In this document: positions 1-6,002 of the stretch, in pieces
Position numbering within the stretch: position 1 is the first letter of the stretch
Layout: each line of letters starts with the position of its first letter
DNA from: Bacillota bacterium
GTDB taxonomy: Bacteria; Bacillota; Clostridia; Oscillospirales; Oscillospiraceae
NCBI GenBank assembly: GCA_023395775.1
Contig: JAEWYA010000121.1
Location: 1 to 15,560, forward strand
DNA length: 15,560 nucleotides
Direction: 5' to 3'
Position numbers and translations under genes: made by a program
Notes under the pieces: model-generated
The model's database searches: none
The model's input: the letters and a program-made list of their open reading frames with translations, nothing else
Told to the model about the DNA's origin: nothing

Positions 1-32
1 ACCCATCTCTCCATGTGCAAGCTTTTGTCCAT
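1..32 (-). CDS. Probable 5' end of an unidentified gene, cut by the window edge
   Basis: Only about ten codons are visible (reads MDKSLHMERW), so no function can be given. The start is supported by an AAAAAAGGG ribosome binding site six bases upstream of the ATG. An extended -10 element lies about 25 bases further upstream. The frame is open to the left edge. A second in-frame ATG six codons later is possible but has no better binding site. This is an inference from signals only; the downstream sequence would settle it. Confidence 0.45.
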   Translation of the reverse strand, partial: MDKSLHMERW

Positions 33-56
33 ATCTGGCCCTTTTTTCTTACACAT

Positions 57-65
57 ATTATATCA
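57..65 (-). promoter_or_regulatory. Extended -10 promoter element for the left-edge gene
   Basis: On the minus strand this reads TGATATAAT, a perfect TGn-TATAAT extended -10. No good -35 hexamer is seen at the usual distance (AAGACT at best), which is acceptable for an extended -10 promoter. Transcription would start near position 50, leaving a short leader with the AAAGGG binding site. Confidence 0.45.
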
Positions 66-173
66 TAAATGGGCATCAAAGTCTTGTGCTGCAAGAAGTT
101 TTCAATTATTCAGTGGGCATTATATAGCACTCCAGCCAAAATATGAGTGGAGAAATGCGAGGGTGAGGGCTGT

Positions 174-217
174 GAGGGAAACCGCGGAGGACATTGACGT
201 TCTCTGCGGTTTCCCTC
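174..217 (-). terminator. Long hairpin after the acetyltransferase gene, putative terminator
   Basis: An inverted repeat pairs 174-185 with 206-217 perfectly (GAGGGAAACCGC). It extends inward to about 17 pairs with imperfections, around a loop near 191-200. It begins a few bases past the acetyltransferase stop codon, where a terminator is expected. The minus-strand 3' flank has no clear run of T, so intrinsic termination is plausible but not proven. Confidence 0.5.
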
Positions 218-223
218 TTAAGA

Positions 224-853
224 TTAATTGAGCTGTCCGACACAGCCTGATTGAATTGCCTGGATATTCTCCCTGATCTTTTCTCTCGGCCAGTCCCACC
301 AGCGCAGCTCCAGCAGGGCGGAGACAATCTCCTCCGAAAACCGCTTCCGAATGGGCCTGGCGGGCGCCCCGCCTACGATCGTGTATGACGGAACATCCTT
401 TGTCACCACGGCGCGCGCTCCGATGATTGCGCCGTCGCCGATGGTGACGCCGGCCAGAATAACCGCCTCGTAGCCGATCCAGACGTCACTTCCGATAACG
501 ATATCGCCTTTGTTGTCCCACGCGGACGCTACATCCTTTATATCCAGACCCCACTCCTCAAAGAAAATTGGAAAGGGGTAGGTGGACAAAGACGACAGCG
601 TGTGATTTGCGCTGTTGAAGATGAACTTCGCGCCGCAGGCGATGGAACAGAACTTCCCGATCACCAGCTTATCGTGGTTGACGGGATAGTGATACAGAAC
701 GTTGTTCTTTTCAAACTGTGTGGGATCCTTTTCAAAATCGTTATACATCGTATAATCGCCAACCGTTATGTTGGGGCCGGTGACGACGCTTTTCAAGTAA
801 ACGGTTTGCTGATCTCCTGCGCGGGGATAAATTGTTTTCTCCGGAATCGTCAT
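224..853 (-). CDS. Vat/CatB-type xenobiotic O-acetyltransferase (left-handed beta-helix)
   Basis: The product is a 209-residue acetyl-CoA-dependent acetyltransferase of the hexapeptide-repeat xenobiotic acetyltransferase family. This family includes streptogramin A (Vat) and type B chloramphenicol (CatB) acetyltransferases. Family marks include LYHYPVNHDKLVIGKFCSI around residues 53-71 and the SANH segment with the probable catalytic His84. A run of hexapeptide repeats follows (GDIVIGSDVWIG, VTIGDGAIIGARAVV), then GGAPARPIRKRF and a Trp-rich C-terminal helix (RWWDWP). Length and domain order match the family. The ATG at 853 is chosen because AAGGAG lies just upstream; a longer in-frame extension to 976 has no family similarity. 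Substrate cannot be decided from sequence: resistance to streptogramin A or chloramphenicol is possible, but many chromosomal homologues confer no known resistance. Confidence 0.85.
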   Translation of the reverse strand: MTIPEKTIYPRAGDQQTVYLKSVVTGPNITVGDYTMYNDFEKDPTQFEKNNVLYHYPVNHDKLVIGKFCSIACGAKFIFNSANHTLSSLSTYPFPIFFEEWGLDIKDVASAWDNKGDIVIGSDVWIGYEAVILAGVTIGDGAIIGARAVVTKDVPSYTIVGGAPARPIRKRFSEEIVSALLELRWWDWPREKIRENIQAIQSGCVGQLN

Positions 854-879
854 GTTGAATTCTCCTTGAATTATATTTT

Positions 880-915
880 TCAAACGATTCCGGTCAGGGC
901 AATGCAGCGCTTCAC
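880..915 (-). CDS. Possible 11-codon leader peptide upstream of the acetyltransferase
   Basis: A GTG-initiated small frame reads MKRCIALTGIV and ends in TGA. It has a GAGAGG-type binding site about nine bases upstream and stops 26 bases before the acetyltransferase ATG. It lies between the putative promoter and the main gene, the position of leader peptides that control some resistance genes by ribosome stalling. A weak TTGAA/TTCAA hairpin spans its stop codon and ends next to the main AAGGAG. This is suggestive only; so short a frame may occur by chance. Confidence 0.25.
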   Translation of the reverse strand: MKRCIALTGIV

Positions 916-929
916 CGCATACCACCTCT

Positions 930-958
930 CTTTTACATATCCGTATAACCACGGTCAA
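930..958 (-). promoter_or_regulatory. Candidate promoter of the acetyltransferase
   Basis: On the minus strand TTGACC (953-958) is followed after 17 bases by TAAAAG (930-935). The -35 is good and the -10 weak. It gives a leader of about 70 bases containing the possible leader peptide. Confidence 0.35.
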
Positions 959-999
959 AGCGCGCTGCGGCGGCAAGCAGGATTAACGCCGCGCCATTA

Positions 1000-1425
1000 T
1001 TAGATCAAACTGCCAGCCCCGCCCATAAGCGCGGTCATCTCCCCGATGCGCTCCAGCGGGAAAGGAGGTGTGCTCAAAGGCTTCATGGCGATGCTCATGA
1101 GCTTCATGGGATTGTCGTCCGCCGCCACGCGGTTGGACGAGAGCACCCCGCACCGGCGGCAGCGGTGGATGATCGCCCACTCGCCGCCCTTGCGCACCCA
1201 GACCGCCACGGGCTCCATGATCCCACCGCAGTCGGAGGCCCGGTCGCCGGGCTCTGTATCCACATGAAGGCTTGCAAGGCAATTGGGACAGTGGTTGCGA
1301 TGTTCGCTTCCGGCCCCGGCGGGGACGACAAGCCGCCCGCAAACTTTACAGGTAAAGCTGTCGGTACAGGCATGAGTTTTATAATAATTTTTTTCGTATT
1401 GCTTCCGCTTGTTTTCGCGGTTCAT
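1000..1425 (-). CDS. RNHCP domain protein (zinc-ribbon-like)
   Basis: This 141-residue protein matches the RNHCP domain family, named after its conserved motif. Here the motif is at residues 43-47 and continues as PNCLASLHVD. Potential metal-binding pairs are CKVC (26-29), CPNC (46-49), Cys66 and HRCRRC (87-92), followed by SNRVAADDNP. Function of the family is not established; a small metal-binding, possibly nucleic-acid-binding protein is the usual guess. The ATG at 1425 is preceded by a strong AGGAGG. The C-terminal 35 residues are not part of the conserved core. It lies 120 bases downstream of the XRE regulator and may be co-transcribed with it. Confidence 0.85.
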   Translation of the reverse strand: MNRENKRKQYEKNYYKTHACTDSFTCKVCGRLVVPAGAGSEHRNHCPNCLASLHVDTEPGDRASDCGGIMEPVAVWVRKGGEWAIIHRCRRCGVLSSNRVAADDNPMKLMSIAMKPLSTPPFPLERIGEMTALMGGAGSLI

Positions 1426-1477
1426 ATTTTTGATCCTCCTAAAAGTAAATGAGTTCCTTTTGGGAGGAATGCGGAGA

Positions 1478-1534
1478 TTACCTGTCGCAAACCTCCCGGT
1501 TTGCCACACTCTCCAGTGATTTCATGTTTTTCAT
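1478..1534 (-). CDS. Possible 18-codon small ORF between the XRE and RNHCP genes
   Basis: It begins ATG AAA AAC ATG and ends in TAA, with AAAGGAA upstream at a usable distance. It starts 11 bases after the XRE stop codon. No similarity is recognised, and Lys/Glu/Arg-rich peptides of this size are often fortuitous. Its interest is that the only hairpin of the intergenic region lies within it. Confidence 0.2.
   Translation of the reverse strand: MKNMKSLESVANREVCDR
1487..1504. repeat. Short perfect inverted repeat in the XRE-RNHCP gap
   Basis: GCAAACC (1487-1493) and GGTTTGC (1498-1504) are separated by TCCC. With one mismatch the pairing extends to TGT/ACA on the outside. No T-run follows on either strand, so it is not a typical intrinsic terminator. 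It could be an RNA processing or attenuation element between two co-transcribed genes, or an operator. Confidence 0.4.
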
Positions 1535-1545
1535 AAAAGTTCCTT

Positions 1546-1896
1546 TCAGTCCAAAATAGAAAATGCTTCAAAAAGCTTGTTCAGGATTTCTCTTGTAATT
1601 TCAAATTGCTCCGGGGATAGGCGCGCAAGGCGCGCCGCCAGTGCTTGTACGTCATTTCCCTCTATATCTTTCTCGAAAAGAATCTCATCGCCGGAAATAG
1701 ACAGCACCTGACAGATTCGCTGCAAAGAGGACAGGGACACGCCTACCGTTCCTCGCTCCAAAGCAGACACACTTTTTGTTCCCATTCCAATGAGTTCAGA
1801 AAACCGCTCCTGCGTTAATCCGGCATTTTCTCTCGCATTTTTAATGCGTGCGCCAATTTCAACGTTCAATTGCTTTTTCTCTTTCAAGCCCAGCAC
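1546..1896 (-). CDS. XRE-family helix-turn-helix transcriptional regulator
   Basis: The product is 116 residues. A Cro/C1-type helix-turn-helix spans about residues 14-68. It includes IGARIKNARENAGLTQERFSELIG, SVSALERGTVGVSLSSLQRICQVL and a DEILF ending typical of the fold. The C-terminal 45 residues are probably helical and may serve dimerisation. No standard ATG exists; GTG at 1896 is assigned. An in-frame TTG at 1887 sits at a better distance from the upstream AAGGCGG and is a real alternative. Dyad symmetry upstream at 1943-1979 suggests autoregulation. It is likely a local repressor; its targets may include itself and the RNHCP gene behind it. Confidence 0.85.
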   Translation of the reverse strand: MLGLKEKKQLNVEIGARIKNARENAGLTQERFSELIGMGTKSVSALERGTVGVSLSSLQRICQVLSISGDEILFEKDIEGNDVQALAARLARLSPEQFEITREILNKLFEAFSILD

Positions 1897-1942
1897 CGCC
1901 TTACAATGGTAGTGTATGTAATGGTATCGCTAAGTGTAACAC

Positions 1943-1979
1943 ATTATCAAAGTTATTATTTATCGCATTGATAATGCGA
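1943..1979. promoter_or_regulatory. Overlapping dyads upstream of the XRE gene, candidate operator
   Basis: Two inverted repeats share bases. ATTATCAA (1943-1950) pairs with TTGATAAT (1968-1975). TCGCATT (1963-1969) pairs with AATGCGA (1973-1979) around a GAT centre. The region is AT-rich compared with its surroundings and contains TTGATA on the minus strand as a possible -35. The combination is typical of a repressor-controlled promoter. Binding by the adjacent XRE protein is an inference. Confidence 0.4.
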
Positions 1980-1985
1980 CTTTAG

Positions 1986-2009
1986 GGAAAAAGCGGTTCC
2001 AAGCCGCTT
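1986..2009 (-). terminator. Intrinsic terminator of sigK
   Basis: AAGCGG (1991-1996) and CCGCTT (2004-2009) form a stem. On the minus strand it is followed by a run of T (CTTTTTCC), 20 bases past the sigK stop codon. Confidence 0.7.
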
Positions 2010-2029
2010 CCTATTTCAGCCAAGCGGGA

Positions 2030-2746
2030 TCAGCGGCCTTTTTTCTCCGGCTCTTCACCTTCCCCACCCTTAAATGCTTCCCGCAGCTTGGACAGCGCCT
2101 TTGTCTCCAGGCGCGATACATAACTCCTGGAAATTCCAAAAGACACCGCCACCTCTCGCTGAGTCAGGGGAACTGTGCCGCCCAGGCCGTATCGCAGCCG
2201 AATGATCTCCGCTTCCCGCGGGGTCAGCGTCTCCGACACAAGCCGACGCAGGCGCAGAGCATCGTCACGGTCCTGAATGTCGTCCAGCATCGTGTCGTTT
2301 ACGCCCACCACGTCCATAAGCTGCAGGGCATTGCCCTCCTTGTCCGTGTCAATCGAGTCCGCCAGTGATACATCCCCCTGGAGCTTTTTTTGGCTGCGGA
2401 AATACATCAGAATCTCATTTTCTATGCACCGCGCCGCGTAAGTGGCAAGCCTTGCACCCTTGGACGCGTCAAACGTCGAAACCCCCTTAATCAGGCCAAT
2501 CGTACCGATCGAGAGCAGATCCTCCTGATTGTTCTGAGCGCAGTAGTACTTTTTTACCACATGAGCCACCAGCCGCAGATTCCGTTCGATCAGCGCGTCC
2601 CGCGCTTTCATGTCCCCCTCGGCCATGCGTTGGAGATATTCCCGTTCCTCTTCCACCGACAGGGGCTTTGGGAACGAACCGCCTCCGTTGAGGCGCAAGG
2701 AAAAAAGCAACGTGTTTGCAAACAGCAGCAGCGCCGCAGTCAGCAT
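2030..2746 (-). CDS. sigK: RNA polymerase sporulation sigma factor SigK (pro-sigma-K)
   Basis: This 238-residue sigma-70 family protein directs late gene expression in the mother cell during endospore formation. Residues 1-20 form a hydrophobic segment matching the removable membrane-anchoring pro-sequence of pro-sigma-K. SFPKPLS (24-30) and NLRLVAHVVKK (56-66) follow. Region 2 is at about 76-117 (DLLSIGTIGLIKG, GARLATYAARCIENEIL). The region 4 helix-turn-helix is at 195-216 (TQREVAVSFGISRSYVSR). Length and order agree with Bacillus SigK. The ATG at 2746 has GGAGG upstream and starts exactly at the expected pro-sequence; the longer frame to 2788 adds no conserved residues. The gene is not split by a skin-type element as in some spore-formers. 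Function implies a processing protease (SpoIVFB type) elsewhere in the genome. Confidence 0.93.
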   Translation of the reverse strand: MLTAALLLFANTLLFSLRLNGGGSFPKPLSVEEEREYLQRMAEGDMKARDALIERNLRLVAHVVKKYYCAQNNQEDLLSIGTIGLIKGVSTFDASKGARLATYAARCIENEILMYFRSQKKLQGDVSLADSIDTDKEGNALQLMDVVGVNDTMLDDIQDRDDALRLRRLVSETLTPREAEIIRLRYGLGGTVPLTQREVAVSFGISRSYVSRLETKALSKLREAFKGGEGEEPEKKGR

Positions 2747-2850
2747 AAGGCCCTCCCTCTCCGCGGCACACAGTGGAACGCGCCGCATCTGCCGCTTTCA
2801 CGGCGAGCGGCCCGCCGATTCCAAGGGCGCGCAGCCGCGCGTCCTCCCCG

Positions 2851-2883
2851 CTATCCTATGCGACGGCGCAAGCCTCCTATGAG
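2851..2883 (-). promoter_or_regulatory. Candidate SigE/SigK-dependent promoter of sigK
   Basis: On the minus strand CATAGGATAG (2851-2860) fits the -10 of mother-cell sigma factors: CATAnnnTA for SigK, and six of eight bases of CATACAnT for SigE. CTCATAGGAG (2874-2883) supplies an ATA-centred -35 at about the right distance. In Bacillus, sigK is read by SigE and then by SigK itself, so the match is meaningful. It leaves a leader of roughly 100 bases. This is consensus matching by eye only. Confidence 0.4.
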
Positions 2884-2891
2884 CGCAAATT

Positions 2892-2924
2892 GCCGCCGGG
2901 CAGAATTGCGTCCCACCCGGCGGC
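2892..2924. terminator. GC-rich hairpin between the MerR gene and sigK
   Basis: GCCGCCGGG (2892-2900) pairs with CCCGGCGGC (2916-2924). The plus-strand side is followed by TCTCTTTTCTT, while the minus-strand side is followed only by AATTTG. Its place 25 bases beyond the MerR stop codon suggests termination of that gene. The T-rich side faces the other way, so it may act in both directions or block antisense transcription. Confidence 0.5.
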
Positions 2925-2949
2925 TCTCTTTTCTTGACGCCTTCTTCGC

Positions 2950-3681
2950 TTATTTGCGGCAATAAATTGCGATGGCCTTTGCCATAAATGCCGCGGTCCC
3001 CGCACCGTTCTTGTCGATGTTTTCCGTAAACCGCTGATCTTCCACGTACATAGCGCCCAGGCCCGCTAAAATCTCGTCGGTGCAGTAATAGAAATTATTT
3101 GTAATATAATCCTTCCACTGGCAAACCAGCTCTTGTACAGCGGCACTTTCCGGTGCTTCGTTCCGGTGCTCCGCAAATGCCCGCATAAGCGCGGCGCCCT
3201 CATCGTTGACGGCGCTCCACTTATCTTTGTCGTATTTCGCCGTCTTTTCCCGCTCCTCCTGATAAGCCGCAGTGCCGCCCCATCGCTCCCGGACTTCCGC
3301 CGCGTACTTCTCCTTCATTTCTTCAATTTCCGTTTTGTCAAATTCCTGAAAGCTCATGCCATTTTCTCCTTTCAAAGTTCTGTCCACCAGACCGATCAAA
3401 CCTTCGATACGCTCTCTCTTTTTCAGCAGCATCTCCCGGTGTTTTTCCAGCGCCTCCCGCCGATCATAACCCGGTCTTCCCGTAATCTCCCGGATCTCCT
3501 GAAGTGAAAAGTCCAGTTCCCGGAAAAACAGGATCTGCTGCAGCGCTGTCAGCGCCTCCTGATCGTAAAGACGATAGCCTGCCTCCGTAATCCGGCTGGG
3601 CTTCAGCAGACCGATCTGGTCATAATAATGCAGCGTCCGCACAGTGACCCCCGTGAGCTTCGCCACTTCGTTGATTCTCAT
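2950..3681 (-). CDS. MerR-family regulator with a TipAS drug-sensing domain
   Basis: This 243-residue regulator has an N-terminal MerR DNA-binding domain, residues 1-70 (MRINEVAKLTGVTVRTLHYYDQIGLLKPS, then GYRLYDQEAL). A coiled-coil dimerisation helix covers about 75-110. A C-terminal TipAS-type effector domain covers about 115-243, recognisable from WSAVNDEGAALMRAFAEH, WKDYITNNFYYCTDEILAGLGAMYVED and FMAKAIAIYC. TipAL/Mta-type proteins activate genes, usually including their own, on binding hydrophobic or peptide drugs. The ATG at 3681 has GGAGG upstream. No obvious target gene lies beside it; sigK downstream has its own probable promoter. Confidence 0.92.
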   Translation of the reverse strand: MRINEVAKLTGVTVRTLHYYDQIGLLKPSRITEAGYRLYDQEALTALQQILFFRELDFSLQEIREITGRPGYDRREALEKHREMLLKKRERIEGLIGLVDRTLKGENGMSFQEFDKTEIEEMKEKYAAEVRERWGGTAAYQEEREKTAKYDKDKWSAVNDEGAALMRAFAEHRNEAPESAAVQELVCQWKDYITNNFYYCTDEILAGLGAMYVEDQRFTENIDKNGAGTAAFMAKAIAIYCRK

Positions 3682-3721
3682 GATAAGTCCTCCCTTCCCG
3701 TGTTCTCCGGGCCACAAAATA

Positions 3722-3752
3722 AACTTACACCATTACGTTACGTCAGAGTCAA
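3722..3752 (-). promoter_or_regulatory. MerR-type promoter with 19-bp spacer and dyad operator
   Basis: On the minus strand TTGACT (3747-3752) and TAAGTT (3722-3727) are 19 bases apart. This is the over-long spacing that defines promoters activated by MerR proteins through DNA distortion. The spacer holds ACGT-A-ACGT symmetry (3735-3743), a good operator candidate. It lies 41 bases ahead of the merR-type start codon, so the regulator probably controls itself. Confidence 0.65.
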
Positions 3753-3865
3753 TAGAAAATCAAATCTTTTTAGGTCCGGTCTTTGAACGGTCGCTGACCA
3801 CTGGATTAGTTGCAAAATCAGTGCACTTTTAATATGCTTCCTCGCGGAGCTTGACTTAAAACAAA

Positions 3866-3896
3866 AATACAAGAGGGCACGGTATAAACCGTGCCC
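3866..3896 (-). terminator. Terminator of the potassium operon
   Basis: GGGCACGG (3875-3882) pairs with CCGTGCCC (3889-3896) around a TATAAA loop. On the minus strand it is followed by TCTTGTATTTTTG. It lies 20 bases beyond the response-regulator stop codon and closes the five-gene operon. Confidence 0.75.
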
Positions 3897-3916
3897 TTGA
3901 AGCCCCGTCGCGGGGA

Positions 3917-4609
3917 CTATATATCCGAAAAGCGATACCCGACGCCGACCTCCGTCAAAATAAAACGGGGATGGGCGGAGTCCTTTTCAAGCTTGCGGCG
4001 CAGACTCGCCATGAAAACGCGGACGCTTTTGCTGTCGCCGCCCTCATAACCCCAGATCTGTCGGATGATATAGTTGTGCGTCAGCACCTTGCCTCGGTTC
4101 GCGATCAGCAGAAGAAGGGTCTTATATTCAATTGGCGTCAGATGGATCTCCTGTCCGTCCACCAGAACCCGGCGTTTCTCATAATCGACCGTGAGCCAGT
4201 CGCATACAAAACACGCCTCCGAGGCTCCGGCGCTTGTTTTTGCGGCGGCACGCTCCGCCACGCGAATGCGCGCCATCAGCTCCCCCATATGAAACGGCTT
4301 GGTCACATAGTCGTTGGCCCCCAGATCCAGCGCCGCGATCTTTTCCGCTTCCTGGCCCCGGGCCGACACGACCAAAACAGGGACGTCGGTGAAGGTCCGC
4401 AGCTCGCGCAGAAGATCCACGCCGTCCCGGTCCGGAAGCCCAAGATCAAGGAGAACAACGGACGGATGATATGACGAGAATAAAAACATTCCCTCGTCTC
4501 CCGTCTGCGCAATAACGACCCGATACCCCTCCTTACTGAGCGACAGGTCAATAAAATGTGAGATGTACTTGTCGTCCTCAATGACAAGGATCGTACTCAT
4601 ATCACTCAT
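3917..4609 (-). CDS. kdpE: KdpE-like response regulator (OmpR family)
   Basis: The 230-residue protein has a receiver domain followed by an OmpR/PhoB winged helix. The acidic pocket is at EDD (11-13), the phosphate acceptor is Asp55 in LLDLGLPD, and the conserved Lys105 is in DYVTKPF. The DNA-binding domain covers about 132-228 (LTPIEYKTLLLLIANRGKVLTH, SVRVFMASLRRKLE, GVGYRF), close to KdpE. The ATG at 4609 is chosen because GGAGGAG stands six bases upstream; a second ATG at 4600 is further from it. The start overlaps the kinase gene by eight bases, implying coupled translation. It is predicted to act with the kinase upstream, probably controlling potassium uptake genes, including those of its own operon. 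The symbol rests on family likeness; no kdpFABC is present here. Confidence 0.85.
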   Translation of the reverse strand: MSDMSTILVIEDDKYISHFIDLSLSKEGYRVVIAQTGDEGMFLFSSYHPSVVLLDLGLPDRDGVDLLRELRTFTDVPVLVVSARGQEAEKIAALDLGANDYVTKPFHMGELMARIRVAERAAAKTSAGASEACFVCDWLTVDYEKRRVLVDGQEIHLTPIEYKTLLLLIANRGKVLTHNYIIRQIWGYEGGDSKSVRVFMASLRRKLEKDSAHPRFILTEVGVGYRFSDI

Positions 4610-5966
4610 TTTGCTCCTCCATCGGCAGCGTAAAGGTAAACAGCGCGCCGTGCGGCGGATTGTCGGCATAGCGGATGCTTCCGCCGTGGGCCTCGACAAT
4701 GGTTTTGCAGATGGCAAGGCCCAGGCCCAGGCCCATTCTTCCATCCACGATATCTTCATTCTGTGTGACAAACCGCTCAAATAAGTTGGCCTTGATCTTC
4801 TCGGACACGCCGTTGCCCGTATCCGCGACGGAAACGGAAACCTGAGCGCCGTCTGTGGAGACAGAAAGCGTGATTGCGCTGTCGGGCGGCGTATGGCGGG
4901 CAGAATTTTCAAGAAGATTGATGATCACCTGAGAAATCAGCTTCCCATCCATGGGCGCCGTGATGATCTCATCCGGCAGCCTGACGGTGAACTGTCTGCC
5001 GCGAAGCAGACGCTCCGTGTGCTTCACGGCCTCGCCCACGATATCGTCGACAACCTCCTCCTGTTTGTGCAGCACAAGCTGCTTTTCACTGATCCGCGTC
5101 ATGCTTAATATATTTTCCACGAGGTCGATCAGCCATACCGTTTCTTCGCTGACGTCTCCGGCCAGTTTTTTTCGTTCCGCCTCTGAGAGCCGATCATAGT
5201 GATCCGCCAGCAGATTGCCGGAGCCGGAAAGCGCCGTGAGCGGGCTTCGGAGGTCATGCGCAATGGAGCGCAGCAGCATGGAGCGCTGCCGTTCCCGCTC
5301 CATAGCCATGCGGATTTCCTCCCGCTCCGCCACAAGGCCCTCGCGCTCCAGCGCAATACCGAGCTGCGCGCAGATTGCCTGAATGACGAGTATCTTCTGT
5401 GTTCCCGGCTGCGCCTGCAAAATAAGCTTGCCTTGAATGCCAGAGGTACTCATAACGGGGTACTCAAGCGCATTGGCGGGCGGTTCAGGGCCCAGCGCAA
5501 CAACGCCGTCGATTCCGACGTATTCCCGTACCATGTCCTCCCCTTTTTTGATGACGCTTTTCGTGCCGCTGGCCGAAAGAAAGCCCGACGCGATCTGATA
5601 CAGGGTCTGTGCCGTGCGTTCGTTGCGGCCGGCAAGGTCCATCTGCGTCTGCAGGCGCGAAGTAACAGTCCCCGCCACAATCGCCGTAACAAGGAAAAAT
5701 ACCAGAAGCATCAGATCGGATGTATTGTAGACCTGAAACGTAAAACGCGGCTCCGTAAACAGGAAATTAAACAGCATGACCGACAAGAAGGCGGTCCCAG
5801 CCGCCCAGCCCCGGCTGCTGGTCAGCACCGCGCAAAATAGAACGCCCAGCAAAAACACCATGATGACGCTCTCGTTATCAACCCCGCACAGCGACACGAG
5901 TACAGAGCAGGCAGTGGCGGTCAGTACAGTGGCAGCTGTTTTCAGAAAGTTCTTCGTCACGGGCAT
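4602..5966 (-). CDS. kdpD: Short KdpD-like sensor histidine kinase (DUF4118, no N-terminal KdpD domain)
   Basis: The 454-residue membrane kinase begins directly with the four-helix DUF4118 domain typical of KdpD (helices within about 10-105). A GAF-like region follows (about 120-215). The dimerisation domain has the phospho-accepting His237 in SIAHDLRSPLTAL. The ATPase domain has an N box (INLLENSARHTP), G1 (DTGNGV) and G2 (GLGLGLAI). Full-length KdpD has about 400 further N-terminal residues carrying the nucleotide-binding KdpD domain and a universal-stress-protein domain; these are absent, not frameshifted, since KtrA ends just upstream. The start at 5966 follows AAGGGGG; upstream ATGs at 5981 and 5996 have poorer sites. 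It follows ktrA after 36 bases and overlaps kdpE. Confidence 0.87.
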   Translation of the reverse strand: MPVTKNFLKTAATVLTATACSVLVSLCGVDNESVIMVFLLGVLFCAVLTSSRGWAAGTAFLSVMLFNFLFTEPRFTFQVYNTSDLMLLVFFLVTAIVAGTVTSRLQTQMDLAGRNERTAQTLYQIASGFLSASGTKSVIKKGEDMVREYVGIDGVVALGPEPPANALEYPVMSTSGIQGKLILQAQPGTQKILVIQAICAQLGIALEREGLVAEREEIRMAMERERQRSMLLRSIAHDLRSPLTALSGSGNLLADHYDRLSEAERKKLAGDVSEETVWLIDLVENILSMTRISEKQLVLHKQEEVVDDIVGEAVKHTERLLRGRQFTVRLPDEIITAPMDGKLISQVIINLLENSARHTPPDSAITLSVSTDGAQVSVSVADTGNGVSEKIKANLFERFVTQNEDIVDGRMGLGLGLAICKTIVEAHGGSIRYADNPPHGALFTFTLPMEEQNE

Positions 5967-5984
5967 CCGCCCCCTTTCCATCAC

Positions 5985-5993
5985 AGTATACCA
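5985..5993 (-). promoter_or_regulatory. Possible internal promoter ahead of the kinase gene
   Basis: On the minus strand TGGTATACT matches an extended -10 (TGn-TATAnT). No convincing -35 is seen, and the leader to the ATG at 5966 would be only about 12 bases. It might uncouple the two-component genes from potassium uptake genes upstream. Low confidence. Confidence 0.22.
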
Positions 5994-6002
5994 CACTTTC
6001 CG

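Noticed and set aside
854..976. N-terminal extension of the acetyltransferase to 976
   Set aside because: The added residues have no family similarity, while the ATG at 853 has a strong AAGGAG and gives the standard family length.
2390..2965. Plus-strand frame of 191 codons opposite sigK
   Set aside because: It is antisense to a clear sigK gene, Arg/Pro-rich, with no convincing binding site.
4610..4912. N-terminal extension of the response regulator to 4912
   Set aside because: The extra 101 residues are Arg/Pro/Ser-rich and antisense-like, lie wholly inside the kinase gene in another frame, and precede a perfect receiver-domain start with its own binding site.
5199..5840. Plus-strand frame of 213 codons opposite the kinase gene
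   Set aside because: Shadow of the kinase coding sequence; basic, low-similarity composition and no domain.
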